Shown: positions 1 to 9,112, numbered from the stretch's first letter. The stretch: 64,000 bases of DNA from Arthrobacter sp. zg-Y820 (GCF_030142155.1 NZ_CP126247.1:310001-374000); one strand, 5' to 3'. Numbers and translations are program-made. Notes: a model not told the origin generated them from the sequence alone.

Positions 1-2171
1 TCGAGCCCGACGGCGGCGAGGCGCTCCCGGGCTTTCGCATCGTCGCTGCCGGACATCTCCCGGACGAAGGCGCCGAGGGCCCGGCCCAACTCGACCGGCC
101 GGCCCAGGGAATCTCCGCGCCAGAAGGGCAGCTTTCCGGGCTGCCCGAAGGCGGGGGAGACCAGCACCCGATCATGGGTGATGTCCTCGATCCGCCAGCT
201 CGTGGCGCCCAGGGCGAAAATGTCGCCGACCCGGGATTCGTAGACCATTTCCTCGTCGAGCTCTCCGACGCGCCGGCTGTTTTTGCCCTCGGAGTCACCG
301 ACCAGATAAACGCCGAACAGGCCGCGGTCCGGGATGGTTCCGCCGGAGGTCACCGCCAGCCGCTGCGCTCCGGGGCGTCCGGTGATGGTGCCTTCGGTGC
401 GGTCCCAGACAATGCGCGGTCGCAGTTCCGCGAACTCGTCGGAGGGATACCGTCCGGCCAGCAGATCCAGGGTGGCATCGAAGGCCGAGCGCGGCAGCCC
501 GGCGAAGGGTGCGGACCGGCGGACGACGTCGAACCATTCCTCCACATCGATCGACCCGAGAGCAGCTGCCGCCACGGTCTGCTGGGCGAGGATGTCCAGG
601 GGATTGGAGGGGATCGACAGAGGCTCGATCTGTCCGGCAAGCATGCGTTCGGCAACAACAGCGGAATTGAGCAGGTCTCCGCGGTGCTTCGGAAACATGA
701 CGCCTTGGGATGTTTCTCCCACCTGGTGTCCTGCGCGGCCGACACGCTGCAGCCCGCTGGCCACCGAAGGTGGGGATTCGACCTGGATCACCAGGTCCAC
801 GGCACCCATGTCGATGCCCAGTTCCAGTGAGCTGGTCGCCACCACGCAGCGCAGTCGTCCGGATTTGAGGTCGTCTTCGATCAGGGCGCGCTGGTCTTTC
901 GAAACCGAGCCGTGATGGGCGCGGGCCAGCAGGAGGTTATTCTCATCCGTCTCTGTCTGGGGTTCCGGGTCGCGGTAGCGGATGGACACTCCGGCCTGCG
1001 CCATCAGCTGTGCGGGGGGACGAGTCGCGGATGGTGCCGCGCTCCGGGTGCCGTCATTCCGGTTGGTCCCGGTCATGCCGTCGGTCCCGGTGGCAGCGGC
1101 CGCCGCTTCCGACAGTGCCGCCGCCTCCTTCCGGAACGCGTGAATTTCGTTCAGTCTTGCGGTCAACCGCTCGGCCAGCCGCCGGGAATTGGCGAACACG
1201 ATGGTGGAGCGGTTGGCCTCGACGAGGTCCACGATCTTTTCCTCGACATGGGGCCAGATGCTGGCCTGCGGCGCGTATCCTCCCTCAACGGTGTCTTCGG
1301 CTGCAGGCGCCCCGCCCAGGTCCGACATGTCTTCCACCGGAACAGTCACGGTCAGGTTCCACGATTTCGTGGAGGACGGTGCGACGATGTGGACCGGTGC
1401 ATTTCCGCCCAGGAAGCGGGCGACGGTTTCGTGGGGTTCCACCGTCGCGGACAGTCCGATGCGCTGGACCGGTTTGTCCAGCATTGCGTCCAGCCGGGCG
1501 AGAGTTACCGCCAGATGTGCGCCCCGCTTGGTTCCGGCGACGGCATGCACCTCGTCGACGATGACGGTCTCCACTTCCGCCAGCGTTTCCCGTGCCCGTG
1601 ATGTCAGCATAAGGAACAGGGATTCCGGAGTGGTGATGAGGATGTCCGGCGGGCGGGTCAGCAGGGTCCTGCGTTCGTTCTGGGGGGTGTCTCCGGAACG
1701 GACTCCCACGGTGATGCCCGGTGTGGGCAGGCCCAGACGTTTGGCGGTTTGGGTGATGCCGATCAGGGGAGAGCGCAGGTTCCGTTCCACGTCGACGCCA
1801 AGCGCCTTCAACGGCGAGATGTACAGAACCTTGGTCTTGCGCTTGGGCTCAGCAGTTCTTTTGCGTCCGGGTACTTTCGCGGACTTTCCGTCTGGAGCTG
1901 GAGCCGTTGTTGTAGCGGTAACTGCTGTCGCATCAGCCGCGGCGGCGGTTCCGGCGGCTGATGCAATGAAACTGTCCAGGGCCCAGAGAAATGCCGCCAG
2001 CGTCTTTCCCGAACCTGTCGGTGCAACGACCAGCGCATTCGACCCCTCGGAGATGGCCTCCCACGCTCCGGTTTGCGCAGGTGTGGGCGCATCAAAAGCA
2101 CCCTCGAACCACTCCCTGGTGGCGGGGGTGAACTTCTGCAGCACCGAAGCTCCCGATGTCATGAGAACCAT
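1..2171 (-). CDS. lhr: Lhr-type large ATP-dependent helicase, C-terminus beyond window
   Basis: About 723 N-terminal residues of a superfamily 2 helicase that unwinds nucleic acid using ATP; the gene runs off the left edge. Visible motifs are Walker A APTGSGKT near residues 50-57, motif II VDEVHAV near residue 204, motif III GLSATV near 239, and VGRAGHQVGETSQG near 477. The last is characteristic of Lhr rather than of other DEAD/H helicases. Lhr proteins are usually about 1500 residues or more, so roughly half is present. The ATG at 2171 is chosen; an in-frame ATG at 2162 is the alternative and neither has a strong ribosome site. Actinobacterial Lhr homologues are linked to DNA repair (family knowledge). 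The gene stands alone, 98 bp from the DUF222 gene. Confidence 0.93.
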   Translation of the reverse strand, partial: MVLMTSGASVLQKFTPATREWFEGAFDAPTPAQTGAWEAISEGSNALVVAPTGSGKTLAAFLWALDSFIASAAGTAAAADATAVTATTTAPAPDGKSAKVPGRKRTAEPKRKTKVLYISPLKALGVDVERNLRSPLIGITQTAKRLGLPTPGITVGVRSGDTPQNERRTLLTRPPDILITTPESLFLMLTSRARETLAEVETVIVDEVHAVAGTKRGAHLAVTLARLDAMLDKPVQRIGLSATVEPHETVARFLGGNAPVHIVAPSSTKSWNLTVTVPVEDMSDLGGAPAAEDTVEGGYAPQASIWPHVEEKIVDLVEANRSTIVFANSRRLAERLTARLNEIHAFRKEAAALSEAAAAATGTDGMTGTNRNDGTRSAAPSATRPPAQLMAQAGVSIRYRDPEPQTETDENNLLLARAHHGSVSKDQRALIEDDLKSGRLRCVVATSSLELGIDMGAVDLVIQVESPPSVASGLQRVGRAGHQVGETSQGVMFPKHRGDLLNSAVVAERMLAGQIEPLSIPSNPLDILAQQTVAAAALGSIDVEEWFDVVRRSAPFAGLPRSAFDATLDLLAGRYPSDEFAELRPRIVWDRTEGTITGRPGAQRLAVTSGGTIPDRGLFGVYLVGDSEGKNSRRVGELDEEMVYESRVGDIFALGATSWRIEDITHDRVLVSPAFGQPGKLPFWRGDSLGRPVELGRALGAFVREMSGSDDAKARERLAAVGL

Positions 2172-2269
2172 TGTTCCGCACGGCCCTGACACTTTTGACC
2201 CATGGGCGCGAGGTTTGGCTGGAGGCCGAATCCCGGAGGGCTGATCCCCGCAGTTACCTGATCCCGCAG

Positions 2270-4057
2270 TTAGAGGGCCGGCCCTCGAGATATCCGGGCC
2301 GTGTCCATCCGCCGTTGCATGGAGCCCGAGCCGGAGCCTGGGTCAGCACGGAAAAAGGTGTTCCGCAGGGGAATCCGATCCGGGTCCACGTACGACGGCG
2401 GGACGAACCATGGCACGCCCGACTTCACCTCGATGCGCCAGTTCTCCTTATGCACCTCGTGGTGGTGATGTGAGCACAGCAGTACCCCGTTGTCTGCTGA
2501 TGTCGGTCCGCCGACATTCCAGTAACGAATATGGTGTGCTTCTGTCCATGGTCCGGGAATTGTGCAGCCCGGAAAAGCACAGCCCCCGTCTCTGGCGTGG
2601 AGGGCTTTTCGCAGGTGCGGCGGGAAGAGCCGCTGTGCCCGGCCAATGTCCAGAATTCTGCCTTCACCGGACAGGACGACGGGCAACAGGTCAGCATCAC
2701 AAGCGAGTTTTCGGACGGCAGCTGCCGGAACAGGTCCGGAGAACGCAAAGTTTCCCGGCCGCACTGAATGACTGGCGGGCTCCGGGCCGTCCATGGGTTT
2801 GAGTACCGATCCGAAATCGAATTTCTGCAACAGAGATGCCGAATCGATCGTGACCAGCACCTGCGGCCGGGTTCCTCCGGAGGCGGGGACGCCGCCGGTC
2901 GAGAGGGCAGCTTTCGCTGCGTCCACGAGCCCTCCGAGCAGGCGCTGCGGCCGGGTACTACGGTTCAAGCGGGAAGCAGTGGCCGGGTCAGGTGGTGTTC
3001 CATCCCCGCGTTCGGCAGACCCGGCGATTGCTGGGTCCGGTGCAGAGCCATCCGCTGCCCGCGGCCCTGCAGCGGCATTCATCACGGTCAGCAGCGTTTC
3101 GTGCTGGTCATCGGTGCAGTAGATATTCAGATGGTTGAGTCCGTTCTTCTTCCGTCCGGAAAATACCCCTTGGAAGCGGCGCAATTCCTCGTCCGTGGGT
3201 TCGGCGCCGTCCTGGTCAACCAGCAGCACCCATCGGCGGGCCGCCCGGACAAGGAAGTCTCCGTCTTGGCGGGCAGCCAGGGCAGAGAGGTCCGCCTCAA
3301 TGGCTGAGGCGACAGAGGCCTCCGTGCGATGCCGGATCTCATCAACGGCATTCGCGACAACCATGGCGCCGGCTGAGGAGATAACGCCGCAGGCCGTGGC
3401 TTCCGCGAGCGCCGGCAGAGCGGCTGGAACAGGTTGCCCGCTGGCGCTGACCGACGGCAAGAGACTGGCAGCCAGCCTCAGGCGCCTTTGGGCTTCGGCG
3501 CGGTTGATGCGGAGGCGGCACCGCATGTAGTCGGCAGTACTGCGGAACTCCCTGCGGACTTTTCCGGCCGCCTGCTCCGTACCGGATTCCGCGCAGAAGT
3601 CCGCCGGCTGTGCCCAGGTGTTGTTCCATGCGGGCTGGCCAGGGGCGGGTGCGGGCATAACCGGGCTGTTGGCACCGAAGGCTTCGGTAACCCGGTGTGT
3701 CTCCAAGGCTTGGGCGCAAACAATCTGCAGATAGTCCACCGTGCGCGACATCGCTTCAACATCTGCAGCCAGGGCGGCTGCTTGTCCGGTGCTTATCAGC
3801 GCGGTCGCCCGTAGGGCATGGCGGCGAAGATCATCGAGGTGCTCGCTGGCTTTCGCTACGGAAGCAAGGAAGCCACCGACACTGGTGAAGTTACTGGCTG
3901 CAGATGTGCCGGCGGAGGCGGCATCGACTGCTCCCAAGGCTCGGTCTGTCTCGGCAACGCCGGCTGCCTGCGTAACGTCTCCGAAGGCAGTGTTAAGGGG
4001 AACCGCACCGGCTGATCTCGGTTCGGCGGATGCTTTCATCCCGGCAACTGTCTCCAT
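2270..4057 (-). CDS. DUF222 domain protein with C-terminal HNH endonuclease motif
   Basis: A 595-residue member of the DUF222/13E12-repeat family that is multicopy in many actinobacteria. The N-terminal two thirds is the helical DUF222 region. The C-terminus carries an HNH nuclease fold with the paired cysteines of CAFPGC, then TEAHHIRYW and LLCSHHHHEVH. The conserved His, Asn and Cys pattern suggests a metal-dependent nuclease. The biological role of the family is not established. The start at 4057 has a weak ribosome site; an internal ATG at 4039 (MKASAE) lies downstream of a GGAG and could be used instead. Ala- and Pro-rich stretches fall between the two domains. No partner gene is evident. 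Confidence 0.9.
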   Translation of the reverse strand: METVAGMKASAEPRSAGAVPLNTAFGDVTQAAGVAETDRALGAVDAASAGTSAASNFTSVGGFLASVAKASEHLDDLRRHALRATALISTGQAAALAADVEAMSRTVDYLQIVCAQALETHRVTEAFGANSPVMPAPAPGQPAWNNTWAQPADFCAESGTEQAAGKVRREFRSTADYMRCRLRINRAEAQRRLRLAASLLPSVSASGQPVPAALPALAEATACGVISSAGAMVVANAVDEIRHRTEASVASAIEADLSALAARQDGDFLVRAARRWVLLVDQDGAEPTDEELRRFQGVFSGRKKNGLNHLNIYCTDDQHETLLTVMNAAAGPRAADGSAPDPAIAGSAERGDGTPPDPATASRLNRSTRPQRLLGGLVDAAKAALSTGGVPASGGTRPQVLVTIDSASLLQKFDFGSVLKPMDGPEPASHSVRPGNFAFSGPVPAAAVRKLACDADLLPVVLSGEGRILDIGRAQRLFPPHLRKALHARDGGCAFPGCTIPGPWTEAHHIRYWNVGGPTSADNGVLLCSHHHHEVHKENWRIEVKSGVPWFVPPSYVDPDRIPLRNTFFRADPGSGSGSMQRRMDTARISRGPAL

Positions 4058-4207
4058 GAACCAATTATTTCGGAATCGATGGGTTCAGTCTGGAAGACCT
4101 TTTCATTTGTGGAGAAGTATCTTCGCGAAGGCAGCTGTGGAGGAATGGACGGAGTCATCAGCGGGCAGAGGAGCCATTCCGGCCACTGCCCAACCAGCCC
4201 GCGCCCG

Positions 4208-4260
4208 AACCCAGTGGGCCTGACGCCAATCCGATCAAAAAACCCAGCGGGCCTGACGCC
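4208..4260. repeat. Pair of 20-bp direct repeats
   Basis: Two 20-bp copies at 4208-4227 and 4241-4260 differ at one base (AACCCAGTGGGC versus AACCCAGCGGGC, both continuing CTGACGCC). They lie in the 270-bp gene-free stretch between the DUF222 gene and the lipoprotein gene. No function is evident. Confidence 0.6.
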
Positions 4261-4327
4261 TTCGGCGCAGAACCAACGCCAGCCGGCGCCCGGCCCAACC
4301 TCTGCCAGCGCAAGCCCGCGCCTGAAC

Positions 4328-5023
4328 TTACCGCTTCTGCAGAGGACCGACGCTCAGCAGCTCAACATTGGGGTTTTCGCAGGCGACAACCTCGTGCTGG
4401 ATGCTCACCGATTCAAGATCCTCCGGCGGATATACGAGCAGCTGTGTTGCCGGATGCGCCACACAATCTGCGCCGTAGTTTTCCGCGCGGGTCTCGCGCA
4501 GTTCCGCAACAGCTGACTGGCCCGGCTCCAGGACCTGCGCACCTCCGACAACAGCTCCGCCGGCAGATCCGTCTGCCCGGACAGCTGCTGCTCCGATTTG
4601 CTCACCCGCTGCATCGAGGTAGGAAACACCCGGATAACCGGGCGCGGCAGTGCACGCTGCCTCAGACATGTTGGTCAGCACCAGCGTGCGGTAAACACTG
4701 CCGGCAGCTCCACCCCCAATAGTGTCTTCGATTGACCCCGCCAGATCAGCGGCGGCACACGAGCCGGGACCGGCAGGGGATTCCGGAACCGCAGCAGCCG
4801 ACGACGCCGTCGGCGCCGCAGTGCCGGGGGCGGAGCTTTCCGGGGCGCTCGGGGCGGTGGAGGCGCTGGCGGGGGCGCTCGGCGAGGTGCTGGCGGGCGC
4901 GGACGACGACGGCGACACAGACGCCGCGCTCTCCTCCCCGCCGGAGCCACAGCCGGTGAGGGCCAAGATGGCACCAAGGGCCAACGCTGATACTGACGAG
5001 GACTTCCACGGCTGCATGTTCAT
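4328..5023 (-). CDS. DUF4232-domain lipoprotein
   Basis: A 231-residue predicted lipoprotein. The signal peptide ends in the lipobox LTGC around residue 26, so lipid attachment to Cys and display outside the membrane are expected. A low-complexity Ser/Ala/Pro linker of about 60 residues follows. The C-terminal domain matches the DUF4232 pattern, with GSCAAADL, TLVLTNMSEAACT, GYPGVSYLDAAG and a late DCV...VACENPNV cysteine pair. The ATG at 5023 is preferred over the longer frame because GAGGGTGAGG lies just upstream and it places the signal peptide at the N-terminus. It is 75 bp downstream of the ycnI-like gene and probably co-transcribed. Its function is unknown; homologues are common actinobacterial surface lipoproteins. 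Confidence 0.85.
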   Translation of the reverse strand: MNMQPWKSSSVSALALGAILALTGCGSGGEESAASVSPSSSAPASTSPSAPASASTAPSAPESSAPGTAAPTASSAAAVPESPAGPGSCAAADLAGSIEDTIGGGAAGSVYRTLVLTNMSEAACTAAPGYPGVSYLDAAGEQIGAAAVRADGSAGGAVVGGAQVLEPGQSAVAELRETRAENYGADCVAHPATQLLVYPPEDLESVSIQHEVVACENPNVELLSVGPLQKR

Positions 5024-5098
5024 AGCCTCACCCTCGCGGCAACGGTGGGCAGAAGCAATTTCGCCCCGCCAGCGGCACGCCAAATGACGCCGCAAACG

Positions 5099-5860
5099 TT
5101 ACGCTTTCCGCGTGCGGAACAGCGCCACCGCCCCCAGGATCAGTCCGAGAACTCCGGCACCCAGACCTGCGAAGCCGGCGATTGCCGCAGTTTCCACATC
5201 GTCCTCATCCACGGCATCGTCCCGGTCGTCGACGTCAGAGGTGCTGTCCTCGCCGCCCTGGGAACCGCCCGAGGAGCCTTCAGCGCCAGAATCCCCGGAT
5301 TCGCCATGCGCCCCGGATCCGCCGGATTCCCCGGAGACGGTGAGCATCGGAGCCGGCGACTCGAGGTCGGCGTCGGACTGGCCCTCTGCCGGAAGCTGGG
5401 CCCAATCCGTTTCACCCTCCGCGCAGGACTGGAGCACGGGGAAGGCCAGTGTTTCTCCCGCAGCATCCGGAAGCTTGACGGTCAGCTGGAAGGTGTCCCG
5501 GACTCCGTCGGGCAGGGGTTCAACCGCGGTGAAGACCACTTGGCTCGTCCGTGAAGCGATGCTCGTGCCGTTGTCCAGCACCCGCGGTTCGGCGAAGTCC
5601 TCGGTGACCTTGCTGATCTTCCACCCGGGATGGGCGGTGGGGGTTGCATCGGTGATCTGATCCGGGAGGGTGACGGTGATCGCCGTCGTCGGCGAACCCT
5701 TGCAGCCGTGGGAGGTCTCAAAGGTGAGCAGCGCAGACTCGCCGGCCTCCGTGGAATCCGGATGAACGTGGACGTGGGCGGATGCCGTACCAATGCCGGC
5801 AGCCATAAGGGCGGCGGTGGCCCCGGCAGCAGTCAGGGAACGGACGAAGCGCTGACGCAT
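5099..5860 (-). CDS. YcnI-family (DUF1775) exported copper-associated protein
   Basis: A 253-residue exported protein. A signal peptide (residues 1-28) ends in TASA and leaves a mature N-terminus beginning His-Val-His-Val-His. In YcnI proteins an N-terminal His contributes to copper binding (family knowledge). The DUF1775 beta-sandwich covers about residues 29-165 and includes FETSHGCKGSPTTAI and HPGWKISKV. A Gly/Ser/Asp-rich linker (about 170-215) leads to one C-terminal membrane helix and a short basic tail (FRTRKA), so the domain is tethered outside the cell. YcnI genes often sit with copC/copD, but here the neighbour is a DUF4232 lipoprotein. The probable role is copper handling at the surface; substrate and partners are inferred. 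Confidence 0.9.
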   Translation of the reverse strand: MRQRFVRSLTAAGATAALMAAGIGTASAHVHVHPDSTEAGESALLTFETSHGCKGSPTTAITVTLPDQITDATPTAHPGWKISKVTEDFAEPRVLDNGTSIASRTSQVVFTAVEPLPDGVRDTFQLTVKLPDAAGETLAFPVLQSCAEGETDWAQLPAEGQSDADLESPAPMLTVSGESGGSGAHGESGDSGAEGSSGGSQGGEDSTSDVDDRDDAVDEDDVETAAIAGFAGLGAGVLGLILGAVALFRTRKA

Positions 5861-5995
5861 GGTGTTGGACCTTTCGGGCGCAAAAGCGCGGAAACAGTGC
5901 GGGGGCCAGGCCCGCAGCCAAGGGTTTGGGGGGTCAAAAGGGTAAAGACAGCGCTTCCACTGTACCGGGGAAGGGCGCTTCTCCCGTGCCGGCTG

Positions 5996-6451
5996 CTACT
6001 CGTGGTGGTAGGGGCGTCCGCCGGCGATTTCCTGCGCCCGGTAGATCTGTTCGGCAAGAATCAGACGCACCAGCTGATGCGGGAAAACCAAAGGGGACAG
6101 CGACCAGATGAAATCGGCGCGGGCATGCACGCTCTCATCCACGCCGTAGGCGCCGCCAATGATCAGCGTGACATTGCGGGAGTTGTCCAGGGGTTTCTGC
6201 AGCGTTTTCGCCAAGGCCGGAGAGGTAATTGCCTTGCCCCGTTCATCAAGCAGAATGACGTAGTCGCTGCCGAGCTTCGCCAGCAAACGTTCGGATTCCT
6301 CCTTGCGGGCGGCGTCTCCCTCGCGGGCAGAATGAGGAATCGAGACCCAGGTCAGGTCGAAGGGTTTTTTCAGCCTCTTCTCATAGCGGCGGATACCGTC
6401 AACGACCCAGTCTTCGTGCTTCCGGCCAACCATCAATACGCGCAATGCCAT
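5996..6451 (-). CDS. rlmH: 23S rRNA (pseudouridine-1915-N3)-methyltransferase
   Basis: A 151-residue SPOUT-class methyltransferase of usual RlmH length. It methylates pseudouridine 1915 in helix 69 of 23S rRNA using S-adenosylmethionine. Visible motifs are the start ALRVLMVGR, the central LLDERGKAITS, the SAM-binding knot IIGGAYGVDE and the C-terminal LILAEQIYRAQEIAGGRPYHHE region, of which AEQIYRA and YHH are diagnostic. It functions in the cytoplasm on assembled ribosomes. It stands alone, divergent from the patatin-like gene with 61 bp between starts. Identification is firm. Confidence 0.97.
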   Translation of the reverse strand: MALRVLMVGRKHEDWVVDGIRRYEKRLKKPFDLTWVSIPHSAREGDAARKEESERLLAKLGSDYVILLDERGKAITSPALAKTLQKPLDNSRNVTLIIGGAYGVDESVHARADFIWSLSPLVFPHQLVRLILAEQIYRAQEIAGGRPYHHE

Positions 6452-6512
6452 GCCTCCATTGAATACCCCCGCCCCGGAACCCGGAAAACCGGCTCAGGTT
6501 TAGACTGCCGGC

Positions 6513-7391
6513 ATGACAAAGACGAATGAGACGCGTGCAGTGGTTCTTGGCGGCGGGGGAGTGGCGGGCATCGCCTGGGAGATGGGGGTCCTCACTGCCC
6601 TGCTCGAGCACGGCATCGACCTGAACGACGCCGATCTGGTGATCGGCACTTCCGCTGGATCCGTCGTCGGGACTGTGCTGCGGTTCGGCGTCGTGCGGCA
6701 CATGCTGGAAGCCCAGCTGCGGAAGGATGATCCGGCGGAAACCGATATGGAGCAGGGGGAGCTTTCCCATTTCAGCACTGAGCAGTTTCTGAACATGATG
6801 GCCGACGCCGCCCGCGGACCCGGAGGGGAACAGGAGGCGAGAGCGAGGCTGGGCAAGGAAGCACGTACCGCAGGCAAGGGGCTTTCCGAGGAAGCCTGGG
6901 TGCGCACCATTCGGTCGCTGCTTCCGTCTCAGGACTGGCCTTCCAAGGCGCTGAAGGTGACGGCAGTCAACGCCGACGACGGCGCGTTCACGATTTTCGA
7001 CGCCTCGTCCCGTGCCGAACTGGCCCTGGCCGTGGCGGCCAGCTGCAGTGTTCCGGGCGCATGGCCGCCGGTCACCATCGCCGGCGCCCCTTATATGGAT
7101 GGCGGCATGCGCTCCGCCACCAACGCGGACCTGGCCGCCGACTGCGGCAAGGTTCTGGTTCTTTCCTGCGCTCCGGAGGCTCCGGAGAGTCCGTTCGGGC
7201 CCACGCTGCCCCAGGTGCTGGCAAGCCTGGAGGGCCGCACAGACACGTTCCTGATCGAGGCCGACGACGCCAGCCTGGCGGCCTTCGGAACCAACATGCT
7301 GCTCCGGTCCACACGACGTCCCGCGGCTCTGGCCGGACAGGAACAGGGGAGGAGCCTGGCTGACGCGGTTAAGCGTTTCTGGGGTTCCTAG
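6513..7391 (+). CDS. Patatin-like phospholipase family protein
   Basis: A 292-residue patatin-fold acyl hydrolase with a Ser-Asp dyad. The glycine-rich oxyanion loop GGGGVAG is at residues 11-17, the nucleophile elbow GTSAGS near 45 and the catalytic Asp in MDGGMRSATNADLA near 196. No signal peptide or membrane helix is seen, so it is probably cytoplasmic. The family cleaves acyl chains from phospholipids or related esters; the substrate here is unknown. The gene is single and is followed 75 bp later by a DsrE-like gene in the same direction. Confidence 0.9.
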   Translation: MTKTNETRAVVLGGGGVAGIAWEMGVLTALLEHGIDLNDADLVIGTSAGSVVGTVLRFGVVRHMLEAQLRKDDPAETDMEQGELSHFSTEQFLNMMADAARGPGGEQEARARLGKEARTAGKGLSEEAWVRTIRSLLPSQDWPSKALKVTAVNADDGAFTIFDASSRAELALAVAASCSVPGAWPPVTIAGAPYMDGGMRSATNADLAADCGKVLVLSCAPEAPESPFGPTLPQVLASLEGRTDTFLIEADDASLAAFGTNMLLRSTRRPAALAGQEQGRSLADAVKRFWGS

Positions 7392-7466
7392 GGACTTCGC
7401 CGACGACGGCGGCGGCCGGCCGCGTCCGCCCTGTCACCTGCCGGCGGGCAGGGGGAAACTGGACGG

Positions 7467-7901
7467 ATGGAACCAAAAGATGCGCACAGTCAGAACTCCC
7501 GGCCGGAGGCTCCCCTGCCCAACCAGGGGGCGCTGAACCAGGGGCCGCCGAACCCGGGACTGCCGGGCCTGGTAATCCACGGCTCCGGTCCGGACAGCGG
7601 AACCTGGCTGGCCGGGCTGCTGCGCAGCGCAGTTCGTGCCCGCAGTGCCCTGGGGTCCGAACGGCCCCTCGAAGTGGTGGTTCAAGGATTCGGAGTTCGG
7701 CTGCTGCGGCTGGGGATCGGAGACCCGAGTGTTCTGGATGCTGCCCTGTCGGGCGACATTCACGTCCTCGCCTGTGAAAACAGCATGAGCCGTGCCGACG
7801 TCCACAAAGATGAACTGCACCGCGGCGTGGAAACAGTGGATGCCGCCGTCGCACATCTGGCCCGCAGACAGTGGGAAGGCTGGGCCTACGTCCGGCTGTG
7901 A
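7467..7901 (+). CDS. DsrE-family-like small protein
   Basis: A 144-residue soluble protein. After a Pro/Asn/Gly-rich N-terminal 35 residues it shows a DsrE/DsrF-like pattern: PLEVVVQGFGVRLL, then HVLACENSMSR with a single Cys, then a helix ending LARRQWEGWAYVRL. Comparable proteins form small oligomers, some of them sulfur carriers. No other sulfur-relay gene is nearby, so a sulfur role is not supported by context. The ATG at 7467 is the only clear start, but the low-complexity N-terminus leaves it uncertain. Confidence 0.7.
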   Translation: MEPKDAHSQNSRPEAPLPNQGALNQGPPNPGLPGLVIHGSGPDSGTWLAGLLRSAVRARSALGSERPLEVVVQGFGVRLLRLGIGDPSVLDAALSGDIHVLACENSMSRADVHKDELHRGVETVDAAVAHLARRQWEGWAYVRL

Positions 7902-7906
7902 CTTGG

Positions 7907-7962
7907 CTGCGACCCGGTTGCGAGCCGGCGGTTGCGACCCGGCTGCGACCCGGTTGCGAGCC
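7907..7962. repeat. Two identical 20-bp repeats downstream of the DsrE-like gene
   Basis: Perfect copies of CTGCGACCCGGTTGCGAGCC lie at 7907-7926 and 7943-7962, with a degenerate GTTGCGACCCGG between them. They sit in the short convergent gap before the next minus-strand gene. The function is unknown; repeat expansion or a multi-arm transcription stop are both possible. Confidence 0.65.
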
Positions 7963-7986
7963 GCGCGCTGCCGAATTGAAACCGGA

Positions 7987-8262
7987 TTAGACCCGCTGCG
8001 GCGGGAGCTTGGTCTTGGGCCGCCCCTCAGCTTTTCCGCCTTCGACCCCGCCCACAATTCCGGTGTCCCCGATGTATCTCCGTCCGGATACCTCGTTCCA
8101 TCGCCAGGCCGATATTTCCTTCCGAACCAGCCAGCGGTTCTCATCCACCGCTTCAAGAACGACCAGAGTTCCGCCCTGGGTCACCTGATAGCAGTACCTC
8201 AGCTCTTCGTTGTCGTCGAGCTCTTCAGCGGGTCCATCGGCTCTGAGTATGCGCACAGACAT
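7987..8262 (-). CDS. Small conserved-looking protein of unknown function
   Basis: A 91-residue soluble protein starting MSVRILRADG. The ATG at 8262 is preferred because GGAGG lies 5 bases upstream, whereas the longer frame has no such site. The sequence looks coding, with balanced composition and alternating beta pattern in RYCYQVTQGGTLVVLEAVDENRWLV, and a Trp-rich centre (NRWLVRKEISAWRWNEV). No catalytic motif, signal or membrane helix is visible. It may be a small beta-barrel or SH3-like domain, which is a guess. It converges with the DsrE-like gene and diverges from the membrane protein at 8561. I do not recognise the family. Confidence 0.65.
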   Translation of the reverse strand: MSVRILRADGPAEELDDNEELRYCYQVTQGGTLVVLEAVDENRWLVRKEISAWRWNEVSGRRYIGDTGIVGGVEGGKAEGRPKTKLPPQRV

Positions 8263-8560
8263 TGCGGCCTCCGTCGCTTGCGCCGGCAATCCGTGGTTGC
8301 CGGTCTGCGGCCCAGAATAAGCCCCGGAGCCGATACTGGGAACAGGATTCTAGGCGCAATCCGGTCCGGTGCTCCGCGGATCGGTGTGGGCCGGCATCGC
8401 GGCGCAGCGGGGCTGGGCGGGGGCGGAACTCCACCCTGCCGTTCCTGCGCCGGAATTGCCGGAGATAATGTCATCTATTGCGCCAACACAAAGCCCAAGC
8501 TTCCCGAGTCCAGCATTTACCCGAGTCCAGCATGCAGCCACGATAGGCAGACCAACACCA

Positions 8561-9112
8561 ATGTCTCCAGCGCTCCTCCTGCGAATTATTCTGACGACAG
8601 TCACGACGCTTGCCATTGCAGCGGTTGCCCGGTGGGCACGGAAGCACCCCAACCGGTCCAGGGAGCACCCGGAACGGGTCCGGATGCCCAAGGTGGTGGC
8701 ATTTGTCGGGTGGCTCTTTGTCTGCGTGGGTCTCCTCATGGGTCTGGTGGGCTTCGCCTCGCCCGAGGGCCCCCTGGGGGCTGGGATTGCTTCGGTGGCA
8801 ATAATTGCCGGCGGAATGGCCTTCGTGGCGATGTACCGCAACTTTTACGTGGTCACCTACGCCTATGAAGTGGTTTTTCGCAGCGTGCTCGGCAAGGAAC
8901 GCAAAATCCCCTACAGCGAAATCCAGCACTATCATTTGCAGACGCTGAAAGGGCAGCGGTTCTTGACGGTTAAATCCATTCACGGCGTCAAGCTCAGCCT
9001 GAATATCGATGCTTATGACATGAAGCCATTACTGCGGGCCATCGATTATCACCAAGCCACAGGCTGCTGGCCGGTCCGCGTCGAAGCCGCGACGCCGGAC
9101 TTCGGTTACTGA
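8561..9112 (+). CDS. Membrane protein with bacterial PH-like C-terminal domain
   Basis: A 183-residue protein with three predicted membrane helices (about residues 4-24, 44-66 and 72-92). A soluble tail follows with the pattern FYVVTYAYEVVFRSVLGKE, IPYSEIQHYHLQ and FLTVKSIHGVKLSLNIDAYD. This alternation resembles bacterial pleckstrin-homology-like domains attached to membrane helices. The ATG at 8561 is chosen because the open frame upstream is Pro/Ala-rich and unlike protein; the ribosome site is weak. Function is unknown. The preceding 298 bp (8263-8560) contain no recognisable gene. Confidence 0.7.
   Translation: MSPALLLRIILTTVTTLAIAAVARWARKHPNRSREHPERVRMPKVVAFVGWLFVCVGLLMGLVGFASPEGPLGAGIASVAIIAGGMAFVAMYRNFYVVTYAYEVVFRSVLGKERKIPYSEIQHYHLQTLKGQRFLTVKSIHGVKLSLNIDAYDMKPLLRAIDYHQATGCWPVRVEAATPDFGY

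Noticed and set aside
174..2244. Several plus-strand open frames over the first 2.2 kb
   Set aside because: They are shadows of the minus-strand Lhr helicase, which shows Walker A, DEVH and GRAGHQ motifs in order.
7900..7965. Repeat cluster considered as a CRISPR array
   Set aside because: Only two full repeats, a 16-bp spacing, no cas genes and no further units.
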